Below, one piece after another: positions 24,880 through 33,826 of a stretch of DNA of 64,000 bases (positions within the stretch are counted from its first letter, which is position 1; the number at the start of each line of letters is the position of its first letter). The position numbers and the translations under genes were made by a program. A model generated the notes under the pieces. That model saw only the letters and a program-made list of their open reading frames with translations, had not been told where the DNA came from and ran no database searches. The DNA lies in contig CAYMEK010000011.1 of assembly GCA_964389305.1 (NCBI GenBank), positions 17,467-81,466 of the forward strand. Reading direction: 5' to 3'. This DNA comes from CAYMEK01 sp964389305. Lineage in GTDB: Bacteria > Spirochaetota > Spirochaetia > SZUA-6 > DRHE01.

Positions 24880-25077
24880 CTATCCGTACGGCAGCAGTTT
24901 TTTGGCCCTGGATACTTCGACCTTTTTCAGCGTGGCGGGCTGCCGCAGCCGTCGTTTCCTTTTGGCGTTTTTCTTGGTCAGTATGTGACGGAGGTTCTGT
25001 TTCTTGTAACGAACCTTGCCCGACCCTGTAATCGTGTATCGCTTGGCGGCGCTCCTCTTGGTTTTCATTTTAGGCAT
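24880..25077 (-). CDS. rpmI: 50S ribosomal protein L35
   Basis: 65 aa, starting MPKMKTKRSAAKRYTITGSG, with NLRHILTKKNAKRKRRLRQP and a C-terminal LLPYG; all match L35. It lies between infC (22 bases upstream) and rplT (21 bases downstream). Confidence 0.97.
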   Translation of the reverse strand: MPKMKTKRSAAKRYTITGSGKVRYKKQNLRHILTKKNAKRKRRLRQPATLKKVEVSRAKKLLPYG

Positions 25078-25099
25078 CTCTATATCCTCTACCTGCCGT

Positions 25100-25618
25100 T
25101 TATTTCTTCGATTTCGGACTGATGAACATTGACATCATGCGCCCTTCCATCTGAGGTCTCTTCTCGACGACAAAGGAATCGCCGAGCATTTCCAGTATCC
25201 GGTCCAGTACCTGCCTGCCGAGCTCCAGATGGGCGAGTTCCCGTCCACGGAAGCGCACGCTAACCTTTACCTTGAACCCTTCCTCGAGGAACTCCTTGAT
25301 ATGTTTGGTCTTGAAGCCAAGATCATGCTCTTCGATTTTCGGCTGCATGCGAATCTCTTTCAGCTTGACCTGCTTCTGTTTCTTCTTGGCTTCCCGCAAG
25401 CGCTTCTCTTGCTCGAATTTATACTTGCCGTAATTCAGCAACCTGCATACGGGCGGATTTGCGTTCGGTGAAACCTCGACCAGGTCGACACCCGCGCCCC
25501 TGGCGATATCCAACGCCTCGGCGGTGGGCATGATTCCCCGCTGGTCGCCTTTCTCGTCGATGAGGCGTACTTCGCGTACCCGGATCATCTCATTGATCCG
25601 CTGTTCTTTTAACGCCAA
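25100..25618 (-). CDS. infC: Translation initiation factor IF-3
   Basis: 172 aa from TTG 25618, five bases after AAAGGAG, giving (M)ALKEQRINEMIRVREVRLID. The N-domain has GIMPTAEALDIARGAGVDLV and NANPPVCRLLNYGKYKFEQE. The linker KKKQKQVKLKEIRMQPKIEE and the C-domain FRGRELAHLELGRQVLDRIL are canonical. IF-3 discriminates start codons and keeps 30S subunits free; many infC genes use a rare start so that IF-3 limits its own synthesis. TTG here fits that habit. The promoter at 25682-25710 drives the operon. Confidence 0.96.
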   Translation of the reverse strand: MALKEQRINEMIRVREVRLIDEKGDQRGIMPTAEALDIARGAGVDLVEVSPNANPPVCRLLNYGKYKFEQEKRLREAKKKQKQVKLKEIRMQPKIEEHDLGFKTKHIKEFLEEGFKVKVSVRFRGRELAHLELGRQVLDRILEMLGDSFVVEKRPQMEGRMMSMFISPKSKK

Positions 25619-25681
25619 TAGATCTCCTTTCAGATACACCCGATGGTAATGACAGTACAGCTGAGATACAGTGCCGGGGTA

Positions 25682-25710
25682 ACTATAACACCTCGCAGGA
25701 AAAGAGTCAA
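25682..25710 (-). promoter_or_regulatory. Sigma-70 promoter of infC-rpmI-rplT
   Basis: TTGACT (25705-25710), a 17-base spacer and TATAGT (25682-25687) on the minus strand. It overlaps the last codons of the cyclase gene and predicts a leader of about 55 bases. Confidence 0.75.
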
Positions 25711-28700
25711 ACGGTGGTTGGATTTGAAGTTTGCGGCATTGTCTGCCTGCCGACGCGGCTTCCGGCAGCCGCGGTCATGAACTCGTTCCATTTGTCCTGC
25801 AGGTAGCGCTTGAAGATATACTCCTCGTGATAGTCCTTGGATATATCCTCCACCGCGCTACACATGTCCTCGAACAGACTTTCCAGTTTCTTGAGAAAGT
25901 CTGCGGCAATTCCTGCCTGCCCGGGCACCGTGAATCGAGGCTTGAACATAGACTCCTTCAGGTTGAGAAGCGAGCCGGCCTGCGACCCGTTTCGACCCGC
26001 GCCGGCAGTTTCAGCGGACTCGGAAAGCACCTGGTCCACGTCGATGAGGACCTCTTCGGCCGAATAGGTGGTTATGGCATCGGATTTGCCTTTGACCTGA
26101 ATGTCTCCCAACCGCGTACAGCGCACATATTCCTTGATTTCCTCGTAGGTGTCCTGGGTTAGGAGGATATCTCCGGGGTTGGCCGAGGTCTCCATCCGCG
26201 AGGCCACGTTGACGGTGTCTCCGTATATATCCGAGTCCTTGCGGATGACCAGGCCGGTGTTCAGCCCGACGCGTACATTGAAGCGCTCCTCCTCCATCCG
26301 GTACTGATTGTACTCTCGGATTTTTCTCTGGATCTCCAGAGCGCTGATAGCCGCGTTCAAAGGATGCTTGAACACGGCCAGAAGGCCGTCTCCCATTTTT
26401 TTTATCAGGGTTCCCTTCAATCTGGCAATGGTAGGCAGCGTTATCTCCTCGAACGCCTGGATCAACTTCATCAGCGAGGAAGCGTCGGCCCTGGAGCTTT
26501 TTTCGGTGTAGCTGACGATATCGGTGAAAAAGACAGTCAGCAGTTGGGCGTTCTCACGCCGGAACTTGAACTCCAGCTTGGCGTGCTGGATCAGGTCCTC
26601 ACCCTGGGCGGTAACAGGCTGGAAAGCCGCCTTGGCCGGCGAACCGGTGCCGATTTTCTCCTTGAGGGCTTCGAGCAGGCTGTTGCGGATATTCTCAGCC
26701 AGCGAACCCTGACAGAAGCCGGATATGACCCTGCGCAGCGCCTCGTGAACCTTCCCGCTGTCGGAATGGATTAGACTCATCACCTTGACCATCAGCTCGT
26801 GAGAAGCGTCCTGGTCGAGGTTATTCAGGATCTCAACCGCCGCTGTCTCATCCCCGGCGCTGATATAGTCATCGAGAACCTGGAGGGCGTAGTCATCTCC
26901 CAGGGCAAGCAGAGCCAGCAGGGCCTCGACCTGGACCACCTTGACCGTGTCCTCCAGCAGCAGATACAGACGGTTGGTCAGAACATCGACGGGGATGTTG
27001 TTTCCCTTGAGCGCCAGTCTCTTCAGTGTCTTGATGCCGAGGCGGCGTATCGGATGGGCGGAATTACCCGCTAAGTCGAGAAGAGGCTGGAAGATGGCCG
27101 GGTCGCCGGAAGAAGCCAGGATCGACGCTATATCCTCTTTCAAGCTTTGTTCGATCTCCTCGATTTTCAGAGCCTGTACCAGGATGGGTAGAACCCCTTT
27201 TATCCCGCTAAGATTCATCTCCTTGAGTGAATCCACGATCAGGCTGCGGAGGCCGGGTGTGGCTCGCCGGCTCATCAGCAGCTTGAGAAGGGGATTGATG
27301 AATATCTTGGCCGGAACGAACCTTGCTCCCCGGATGTAGCCTCGCAGGCTGTGGGGATACTTGCCTGCCGAGGAGAAGACAACCTTGGCCTGCTCTATAG
27401 CCGTGCGGTTGAGGAGCTGACAGAGAGTAACCACACAGGTCTCTTCGAGAAAAGGGATCCTTTCCTCCCTGGCGAAATTGAGAATCTCGAGGATCTTCTT
27501 GCCGGAGTTGCGGATTTCGAGAGTCCCGATGATGCGAACAAGCCGGTTGAGCCGGCGCGCCAGCGCCGGCGTGCTCCGGTTGGCTCTGGCGAGGGTGTGG
27601 TAGACATTCAGGCGTTTAACCCGCTCGTCGGCCATGAACAGGCGCGTGCAGGCTTCGAAGCGGTTCCTGTCGTCTTCCGGGGCTGCGATCAACTGCTCTC
27701 GAATACGGTCGATGAGCGCACCCGGACTGCCCGCGCTTTCGGTCCGGAAGAAATTCTGGGTGTCCTGCAGCAGCTCGGCCGAAGCATACTGTTCCAGGAG
27801 CTTGGTCAGTACGACCGCCAGAAGAGGATCCCGCTCCTTTATTCCTTTGAGAGACACGTACTGCTTCTTCAGCTTGGCAAACACTGCCTCCAGGTTGGTA
27901 GCAGTTGTGAACAGAAACTCATTCAGAAGAAGAGGAGATTCCTTCTTAACTTCCTCCAAGATCCTGCCCAGGAACTGCCCGGTCAGCGTTTCGGTATCGA
28001 GATCGATATAGGGCATACGCAGCAGCAGGCGGAACAAGGCCTGGGGATTCTCGATCCGGCCGCTGTAGCTGGACAAGGAGATAAGGAAGGAGGTAGTGGC
28101 TCTCGGATCGGCGCTCTGCAGTGTGTCGATTACGAAGTTCGCCTGGGCAGCGGGGAGCTTTAGCTCGTAGGCGGCGAGGTAGCAGCCCAATGTGTGGGGA
28201 TCGAACCGGCGGATTTTATCCTGAAAAGAATCGATGAACGATCTCGCTTCCGGGCTTCCTGTTTCCAGCAGCTTATTCAACACGAAGCGCTGGACGTCCG
28301 GGCCGACCTTGAACAGGTGACCCTTCACCAGCTCCAGCTCCCCCGTCTCGAGCACGGCAGGCAGAACGATCTCGTAGTAATCCTGCCCCGCCGAGGCATC
28401 GATCAGCAGGGCCCGGGTCAGCTCCCTGGTTTTGGGGTGCATTGGAGAGACACTCGTCATCGCCCGCAGCAGCTCCCGCCGTACTTCTTTGTCCTGAAAG
28501 ATGGTGAAATATTTGGCCAGCTTCTCGATCGAAGAAGGTGCGTTGATCTGAGCCAGGCTGCGGATCGCGGCGATCTTCTGAACCGGTTTTCCCTGCTCGA
28601 TGATTCGGTACAGGTGGGGAATGGCCACCTCGTTGCCGAGGGAAGCCGAGGCCCTGACGGCGGCCAGGCTGATATCCAGGTCGGGATTGTAGAACTCCTT

Positions 28701-28820
28701 GATCAGCACATTGAAGATCTGCTCATCGTAGAAGTTCCGCAGCAGAGTAAGAGCGGTTATTTTAGTTTCTTTATGTAATATAAAACCGGTTTTTTTTTCG
28801 GTTCTTTTGCTACTAGTCAT
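25707..28820 (-). CDS. HEAT-repeat protein with class III adenylyl/guanylyl cyclase domain
   Basis: 1037 aa, no membrane segments. Residues ~15-730 are alpha-solenoid repeats of the HEAT/armadillo kind (NPDLDISLAAVRASASLGNE, PVQKIAAIRSLAQINAPSSI, VVQVEALLALLALGDDYALQ). The class III cyclase domain follows at ~770-930: metal Asp in VFFTDIVSYTEKS, LIKKMGDGLLAVF, VRVGLNTGLVI and the second Asp with VNVASR in IYGDTVNVASRMET. A helical tail of ~100 residues ends it. It should make cAMP (or cGMP) in the cytosol under control of a partner bound by the solenoid. It has its own promoter at 28850-28879. Confidence 0.88.
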   Translation of the reverse strand: MTSSKRTEKKTGFILHKETKITALTLLRNFYDEQIFNVLIKEFYNPDLDISLAAVRASASLGNEVAIPHLYRIIEQGKPVQKIAAIRSLAQINAPSSIEKLAKYFTIFQDKEVRRELLRAMTSVSPMHPKTRELTRALLIDASAGQDYYEIVLPAVLETGELELVKGHLFKVGPDVQRFVLNKLLETGSPEARSFIDSFQDKIRRFDPHTLGCYLAAYELKLPAAQANFVIDTLQSADPRATTSFLISLSSYSGRIENPQALFRLLLRMPYIDLDTETLTGQFLGRILEEVKKESPLLLNEFLFTTATNLEAVFAKLKKQYVSLKGIKERDPLLAVVLTKLLEQYASAELLQDTQNFFRTESAGSPGALIDRIREQLIAAPEDDRNRFEACTRLFMADERVKRLNVYHTLARANRSTPALARRLNRLVRIIGTLEIRNSGKKILEILNFAREERIPFLEETCVVTLCQLLNRTAIEQAKVVFSSAGKYPHSLRGYIRGARFVPAKIFINPLLKLLMSRRATPGLRSLIVDSLKEMNLSGIKGVLPILVQALKIEEIEQSLKEDIASILASSGDPAIFQPLLDLAGNSAHPIRRLGIKTLKRLALKGNNIPVDVLTNRLYLLLEDTVKVVQVEALLALLALGDDYALQVLDDYISAGDETAAVEILNNLDQDASHELMVKVMSLIHSDSGKVHEALRRVISGFCQGSLAENIRNSLLEALKEKIGTGSPAKAAFQPVTAQGEDLIQHAKLEFKFRRENAQLLTVFFTDIVSYTEKSSRADASSLMKLIQAFEEITLPTIARLKGTLIKKMGDGLLAVFKHPLNAAISALEIQRKIREYNQYRMEEERFNVRVGLNTGLVIRKDSDIYGDTVNVASRMETSANPGDILLTQDTYEEIKEYVRCTRLGDIQVKGKSDAITTYSAEEVLIDVDQVLSESAETAGAGRNGSQAGSLLNLKESMFKPRFTVPGQAGIAADFLKKLESLFEDMCSAVEDISKDYHEEYIFKRYLQDKWNEFMTAAAGSRVGRQTMPQTSNPTTV

Positions 28821-28849
28821 GTCTCATTGACGAGCTTACTACTGAGGCT

Positions 28850-28879
28850 AGTGTACTTGATAAAGTCGCGGGCTGTCAA
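28850..28879 (-). promoter_or_regulatory. Sigma-70 promoter of the HEAT-cyclase gene
   Basis: TTGACA (28874-28879), an 18-base spacer and TACACT (28850-28855) on the minus strand, 30 bases before ATG 28820. Confidence 0.65.
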
Positions 28880-28944
28880 CTTTTCTGCCTTGCGGGCGCG
28901 CCAGGCGCCCGGAAGGGGGCGCGGCTCCCCATCCCTGCGGCACA

Positions 28945-28974
28945 TTGACACGTTTCGAGCTTTCTTCCTACAAT
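28945..28974 (+). promoter_or_regulatory. Sigma-70 promoter of ileS
   Basis: TTGACA (28945-28950), an 18-base spacer and TACAAT (28969-28974). It predicts a start near 28981 and a leader of about 30 bases, so there is no room for a T-box. Confidence 0.75.
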
Positions 28975-29009
28975 CGAGGCCTGACCCGAATGCGAGGCAG
29001 GAGGTGCTG

Positions 29010-32000
29010 TTGTACAAGCAGGTTGATCCCAAAGTACGCTTCCCGGTGATGGAGGAGGCGGTTCTCCAATTCTGGCGGAAACACGACATTTTCCGCAGAT
29101 CGATCCGTCAGAGGGAGGGCTGCGAGGAGTACGTCTTCTACGACGGGCCTCCTTTCGCCACCGGTATGCCCCACTTCGGGCACTTCGTGCCCGGCACGAT
29201 CAAAGACGTCATACCCCGCTATAAAACCATGCGGGGCAAAAAGGTAGAGCGGCGTTTCGGCTGGGACTGCCACGGTCTGCCCGTGGAGTACGAGATGGAG
29301 AAGGAGCTGGGCATCTCGGGCAAGAGGCAGATCGAGGAATACGGGATTGCCCGCTTCAACGAGTCCTGCCGCTCGATCGTGCTGCGCTACACAGAGGAGT
29401 GGCGCCGGATAGTCACCCGTCTGGGAAGATGGGTGGATTTCGACAATGACTACAAGACCATGGACCTCGACTACATGGAGTCGATCTGGTGGATCATTCG
29501 GGAGCTTTGGAAACGGAAGCTACTCTTCGAGGGTTTGTACATTCTTCCCTACTGTCCGCGCTGCTCCACGGCCCTTTCCAACTTCGAGCTCAACCTGGGG
29601 GGCTACCAGGACGTCCAGGATCCCTCGCTTACCGTGAAGTTCAGGGTGAAAGACGAGAGGAATACCTACCTGCTCGCCTGGACCACAACTCCCTGGACCC
29701 TGCCTTCGAATCTGGCCCTGGCCCTGGGTCCCGAGATCGAATACGTCAAGGTGGCGGACGGCAAAGAAAACTATATCCTGGCCAGGGAACGGCTCGCCAC
29801 CTACTACAAGAGCCCGGGGGAGTACCGGATCGTTTCCGCCTACAGGGGCAAAGAGCTGGCCGGGCTGGAGTATGAGCCCCTTTTCCCCTATTTCGCCTCG
29901 CTCCGCGACCGGGGAGCGTTTCGGACCAGGCTGGCGGACTACGTGTCCATCGAAGAGGGCACGGGCGTGGTGCACACGGCGCCGGGATTCGGCGAAGACG
30001 ACTACAGCCTTTTAAAGGATACGGAAGTACCCACGGTCTGTCCTGTGGACGCAGAGGGCTGCTTTACCGAGGAAGTCAAAGACTACCAGGGGATGTTCGT
30101 CAAGGAGGCGGACAAGCGGATCATCAAGGACTTGAAGGAGCGGGGAGCGATTGTTCATCATTCCAGCTATCTGCATGCCTACCCCCACTGCTGGCGCTGT
30201 TCTTCCCCTTTGATCTACAGGGCCATTTCTTCCTGGTTCGTGAACATCCAGCAGATCAAGTCCAGCATGCTCAACGCCAACTCCCGGATCTGCTGGGTCC
30301 CCGAGCATATCCGCGAAGGCCGCTTCGGCAAGTGGCTGGAAGGCGCCCGGGACTGGGCTATCTCACGCAACCGCTACTGGGGGAATCCTATACCGATCTG
30401 GCGCTGTGACGCCTGTGAAGAGCAGCTATGCATCGGCAGCCGCTCCGAGCTGGAAGAACGCTCGGGGCAGAAGGTGAGCGATCTGCACAAGCATTTTGTC
30501 GACGAGATCACCTTTCCCTGTCCCTCCGGCTGTGGGGGCACGATGCGGCGAATTCCCGAGGTGCTGGACTGCTGGTTCGAGTCCGGAGCAATGCCCTACG
30601 CTCAGAACCACTATCCCTTCGAGAACCGGGAGCACTTCGAGGCCAATTTCCCGGCGGACTTCATCTCAGAGGGTCTGGACCAGACTCGGGGCTGGTTCTA
30701 CACGCTCACGGTCTTGGCCGCCGCCCTGTTCGACAAGCCCGCCTTTACCCACTGCATCGTGAACGGGTTGGTGCTGGCCGAGGACGGCAAAAAAATGTCC
30801 AAGTCGGCCCGCAACTTCACGGACCCGATGGATGTCATGAGCGAGTTCGGCGCCGATGCTCTGCGCCTGTTCCTGATGCACTCAGCCTGCGTCAAGGCCG
30901 AAGACCTGCGCTATTCCGACGTCGGGGTCAAGGAGGTGCTGAAAAACGTCATCATTCCGCTCTGGAACTCCTACAGCTTCTTCGTTACCTACGCCAACAT
31001 CGATAGAGTTCGTCCCGAGGGCCCTCCGGAAAACCCGGAGAATCCTATCGATCGTTGGATCCTATCCGAGACCCAGGCCCTGCTTCTCCGGGTCGAGGAG
31101 CAGTTCGAGCTTTATGATCTGCAGAAAGCCATCGATCCGATGGTTGAGTTCATCGATCTGCTGAACAACTGGTACATTCGCCGCTCCCGCCGCCGCTTCT
31201 GGAGATCGGAGACGAAGAACGACCTGGATAAACGCCAGGCGTACCAGACTCTCTATCATGTCCTGATCACGCTGGTCCGGGTAGCCGCGCCCATCATCCC
31301 TTTTATCACCGAGGAGATCTACAGGAATCTCAAGCACAAGGGGCTGCCCGAATCGGTGCACCTGACCGATTTTCCTACCCATGACCCCGAACGGCGCAAC
31401 CTAGACCTGGAGCAGAAGATGAAGCTGACCCGCCAGGCGGTTTCCATGGGCAGGGCCTTGCGCACCATGCACAATTTAAAGATCCGCCAGCCCTTGAAGG
31501 CGCTGCACCTGGTTACCAAGGATCAGCAGGAAAAGCGGATCCTGATCGAAATGGAGGAGCTGATCAAGGAGGAGCTCAACGTACGCAGCATTATTTTCAG
31601 GGAGAACGAAGAGGAGCTGGTAGAGTATTCGGCCAAGCCGAACTACAAGGTACTGGGAAAGAAGCTCGGCAAGGACATGAGAGCGGCGGCGGCTCGCATT
31701 GAAGCGCTGTCCATGCGGGAAATCCAATCCCTGCTGGAAGGGGCGACCCTCTCGATGGAGATCGGCGGTCAGGGTCCCGAGGCCCGTGTGTTCGAGCTGA
31801 CCGCCGAAGGTGTGATTATCGAGCGCAGGGAAAAGGCAAACCTGAAGATTCTCAACGAGGGTTCTCTGACCGTAGCTCTCGATCCGGAGCTTACCGGCGA
31901 GCTTATCCAGGAGGGGATGGTTCGCGACCTGGTTAGAGGGATACAGAACCTGCGTAAAGAGATGAATCTGGAGGTTACCGACCGTATCGAGCTGTTCCTC

Positions 32001-32183
32001 TTCGGCCCGCAGAGCGTCAGGGAGGCCGTCGAGGCCAACGAGGAACACCTGAGAGGCGAGACGCTGGCCGTGGCCTGGCGCTGGCAAAAGCGCTCGGGCG
32101 CGGTGGAGCTGGACTGCGGGCAGGAGCGCTGCCAGGTATCCTTGCGAAAAGCTGCGGGCCCCGCGCGCACCGGCTCTCCTTGA
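29010..32183 (+). CDS. ileS: Isoleucyl-tRNA synthetase (long, eukaryote-like type)
   Basis: 1057 aa from TTG 29010, five bases after GGAGG; the promoter at 28945-28974 lies inside the longer frame from 28827 and excludes it. Class I motifs: GPPFATGMPHFGHF (HIGH variant HFGH) and GKKMSKSARNFTDP (KMSKS). Between them lies the CP1 editing domain (TTPWTLPSNLALALG, DYVSIEEGTGVVHTAPGFGE). The tRNA-binding domain has LNNWYIRRSRRRFWRS. The length, the ERRFGWDCHGLPVEYEMEKE start and the extended C-terminus fit the IleRS2 class found in eukaryotes, spirochaetes and some other bacteria, many of which resist mupirocin. First gene of a plus-strand run. Confidence 0.96.
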   Translation: MYKQVDPKVRFPVMEEAVLQFWRKHDIFRRSIRQREGCEEYVFYDGPPFATGMPHFGHFVPGTIKDVIPRYKTMRGKKVERRFGWDCHGLPVEYEMEKELGISGKRQIEEYGIARFNESCRSIVLRYTEEWRRIVTRLGRWVDFDNDYKTMDLDYMESIWWIIRELWKRKLLFEGLYILPYCPRCSTALSNFELNLGGYQDVQDPSLTVKFRVKDERNTYLLAWTTTPWTLPSNLALALGPEIEYVKVADGKENYILARERLATYYKSPGEYRIVSAYRGKELAGLEYEPLFPYFASLRDRGAFRTRLADYVSIEEGTGVVHTAPGFGEDDYSLLKDTEVPTVCPVDAEGCFTEEVKDYQGMFVKEADKRIIKDLKERGAIVHHSSYLHAYPHCWRCSSPLIYRAISSWFVNIQQIKSSMLNANSRICWVPEHIREGRFGKWLEGARDWAISRNRYWGNPIPIWRCDACEEQLCIGSRSELEERSGQKVSDLHKHFVDEITFPCPSGCGGTMRRIPEVLDCWFESGAMPYAQNHYPFENREHFEANFPADFISEGLDQTRGWFYTLTVLAAALFDKPAFTHCIVNGLVLAEDGKKMSKSARNFTDPMDVMSEFGADALRLFLMHSACVKAEDLRYSDVGVKEVLKNVIIPLWNSYSFFVTYANIDRVRPEGPPENPENPIDRWILSETQALLLRVEEQFELYDLQKAIDPMVEFIDLLNNWYIRRSRRRFWRSETKNDLDKRQAYQTLYHVLITLVRVAAPIIPFITEEIYRNLKHKGLPESVHLTDFPTHDPERRNLDLEQKMKLTRQAVSMGRALRTMHNLKIRQPLKALHLVTKDQQEKRILIEMEELIKEELNVRSIIFRENEEELVEYSAKPNYKVLGKKLGKDMRAAAARIEALSMREIQSLLEGATLSMEIGGQGPEARVFELTAEGVIIERREKANLKILNEGSLTVALDPELTGELIQEGMVRDLVRGIQNLRKEMNLEVTDRIELFLFGPQSVREAVEANEEHLRGETLAVAWRWQKRSGAVELDCGQERCQVSLRKAAGPARTGSP

Positions 32184-32187
32184 TATT

Positions 32188-33201
32188 ATGAGGCGCCTGA
32201 CCCGCCTGCTCCCTCTCCTGGCCCTGGCGGCCGGGGTAAGCTCCTGCGCCACTATTCCACCGGAACGCCGGGAAGCCGAATGGCTGGGGATCCTGCCCGC
32301 CCCGAGTCCGCGGGCCGTATACGCCTCCCTGGAGATCACTTCCTCAGGCGGGCTGCTCCGTAGCCTGGCCGGGATCGCGGGGCTGGAGGCCATCCGGTTC
32401 GAAAAGGTCCTGGAAGACACCAACCGCGTATACGTGCGTCTGGAGTATGAAGCCCCCGGTCGGCCGCGGTTTTCCCTCATCGCCCTAGGAGATTTCAAGC
32501 CGACGGCCGTGGCCCTGAGGCTGAACCTGGATAATCGATGGGAGCGTGTTCTGCTCGATCCCGCTGCCGTCGGCGGCTCGAAGTGTTCCTGCCGCTCCTT
32601 GCGGACCTACTGGCGCAATCCTGGGGCCGGGCTGGCGGTTGCCGCCCCGCTGCGCGGTGTGGTGTTCGTCAGCACGGCCGGCCCCGGCCCCTACCCGGAG
32701 GGAGTGGCCGAGATGCTGGAGCGCCGGCAGGCACCGGGGCCCACTCCGATTCCACCTGCAGCCGTACACGGAATGCAGGCTGCGGAGCTGTTCCTGTTTT
32801 TACCCGATCCGATGGGGCTGGCCGCTGCAGCCAGCCCGGGGTCGGAAGTTTCCGGCCGGGAGGCTCCCCCCGTCCCGATACTGGGAATGCAGGCTCTTCC
32901 GATCGAGCAGGCCTGGCTGCGTGCCGAGGCGGAGGCAGGGGGCTACCGGCTGGAGGTGGCATTGCGGCTTGCCGAGGCGGGCAACCCCGCGGCGGTCGAG
33001 AAACTGCTGCGCCTGGCTCTTATACTTTGGATGCGCAGGACAGGCATTGAAGACCCGGCGGAGCAGCTCAGGGCTCTGAGGATCACCGTCGACCAGGGGC
33101 TGGCCCGCATCGAATCGCTGCGGCTGAGCGAGGAGCAGCTCCTGGCCCTGCTGGCCTCTTTTCTGCCGGCAAGCCTTCCCTCCGGTGAGGAGGAAATTTG
33201 A
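32188..33201 (+). CDS. Predicted lipoprotein of unknown function
   Basis: 337 aa. N-terminus MRRLTRLLPLLALAAGVSSC: basic residues, hydrophobic core and a lipobox ending at Cys20, so a signal-peptidase II lipoprotein. The mature part is GC-rich, with alternating hydrophobic strands and a helical C-terminal quarter (AAVEKLLRLALILWMRRTGI, RLSEEQLLALLASFLPASLP). No family is recognised. It begins four bases after ileS and its stop overlaps the TTG start of hisH, so it sits in the same transcript, though no functional link is evident. Confidence 0.75.
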   Translation: MRRLTRLLPLLALAAGVSSCATIPPERREAEWLGILPAPSPRAVYASLEITSSGGLLRSLAGIAGLEAIRFEKVLEDTNRVYVRLEYEAPGRPRFSLIALGDFKPTAVALRLNLDNRWERVLLDPAAVGGSKCSCRSLRTYWRNPGAGLAVAAPLRGVVFVSTAGPGPYPEGVAEMLERRQAPGPTPIPPAAVHGMQAAELFLFLPDPMGLAAAASPGSEVSGREAPPVPILGMQALPIEQAWLRAEAEAGGYRLEVALRLAEAGNPAAVEKLLRLALILWMRRTGIEDPAEQLRALRITVDQGLARIESLRLSEEQLLALLASFLPASLPSGEEEI

Positions 33202-33815
33202 AGGGATCCCTGGCGGTCGTCGACTACCGCGCCGGAAACCTGCGCAGCGTGGAGACCGCCCTCAAGTACCTGGGGGTGGAGTTCGCGGTTGCCGAGAGCC
33301 CGGAAGAGCTCTCTGGCGCCGAGCAGCTGATCGTACCCGGAGTCGGGGAAGCGCGCGCCGCCATGGAAGAGCTGTCCCGTAGCGGCCTGGGCGAGGCGAT
33401 TACGGAGTTTTGGCGAAGCGGCCGCCCGCTGCTGGGGATCTGCCTGGGAGCGCAGATCGTCCTGGAACGCTCCGAGGAAAGTGATACCGCCTGTCTCGGA
33501 TTCATACCGGGAGAGGCGAGGCGTTTTCGGCGGCAGCCGGGGCTCAAGGTGCCGCATATGGGCTGGAACCGGGTCTTCCGGAAGCGGACTCACCCTTTAC
33601 TGGACGGCATTGCCGACGGCTCCTATTTCTATTTCGTACACTCCTACTACCCTGAGCTCCCCGACGAAGAGGCGGTGATTGCAGAGTGTGAATACGGTGT
33701 GAGGTTCGCGGCCGTGCTGGGACTGGAAAACCTGGTCGCCTGCCAGTTCCATCCGGAAAAGTCGGGCCGGTTGGGCCTGGCTCTACTGAACAACTTCCTG
33801 GGCTGGAAGCCCTGA
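33198..33815 (+). CDS. hisH: Imidazole glycerol phosphate synthase, glutaminase subunit HisH
   Basis: 205 aa from TTG 33198, four bases after GGAGGAAAT. Class I glutamine amidotransferase: AVVDYRAGNLRSVETALKYL, the nucleophile elbow PLLGICLGAQIVLERSEES with catalytic Cys, and the His-Glu pair in ACQFHPEKSGRLG. HisH makes ammonia that HisF uses to form imidazole glycerol phosphate and AICAR, in histidine synthesis. It is paired with hisF 11 bases downstream, but no other histidine gene is in the window. Confidence 0.93.
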   Translation: MKGSLAVVDYRAGNLRSVETALKYLGVEFAVAESPEELSGAEQLIVPGVGEARAAMEELSRSGLGEAITEFWRSGRPLLGICLGAQIVLERSEESDTACLGFIPGEARRFRRQPGLKVPHMGWNRVFRKRTHPLLDGIADGSYFYFVHSYYPELPDEEAVIAECEYGVRFAAVLGLENLVACQFHPEKSGRLGLALLNNFLGWKP

Positions 33816-33826
33816 AGGAGGCGGAG

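Noticed and set aside
28980..29010. T-box leader for ileS
   Set aside because: The strong promoter leaves only about 30 bases of leader, too short for a T-box.
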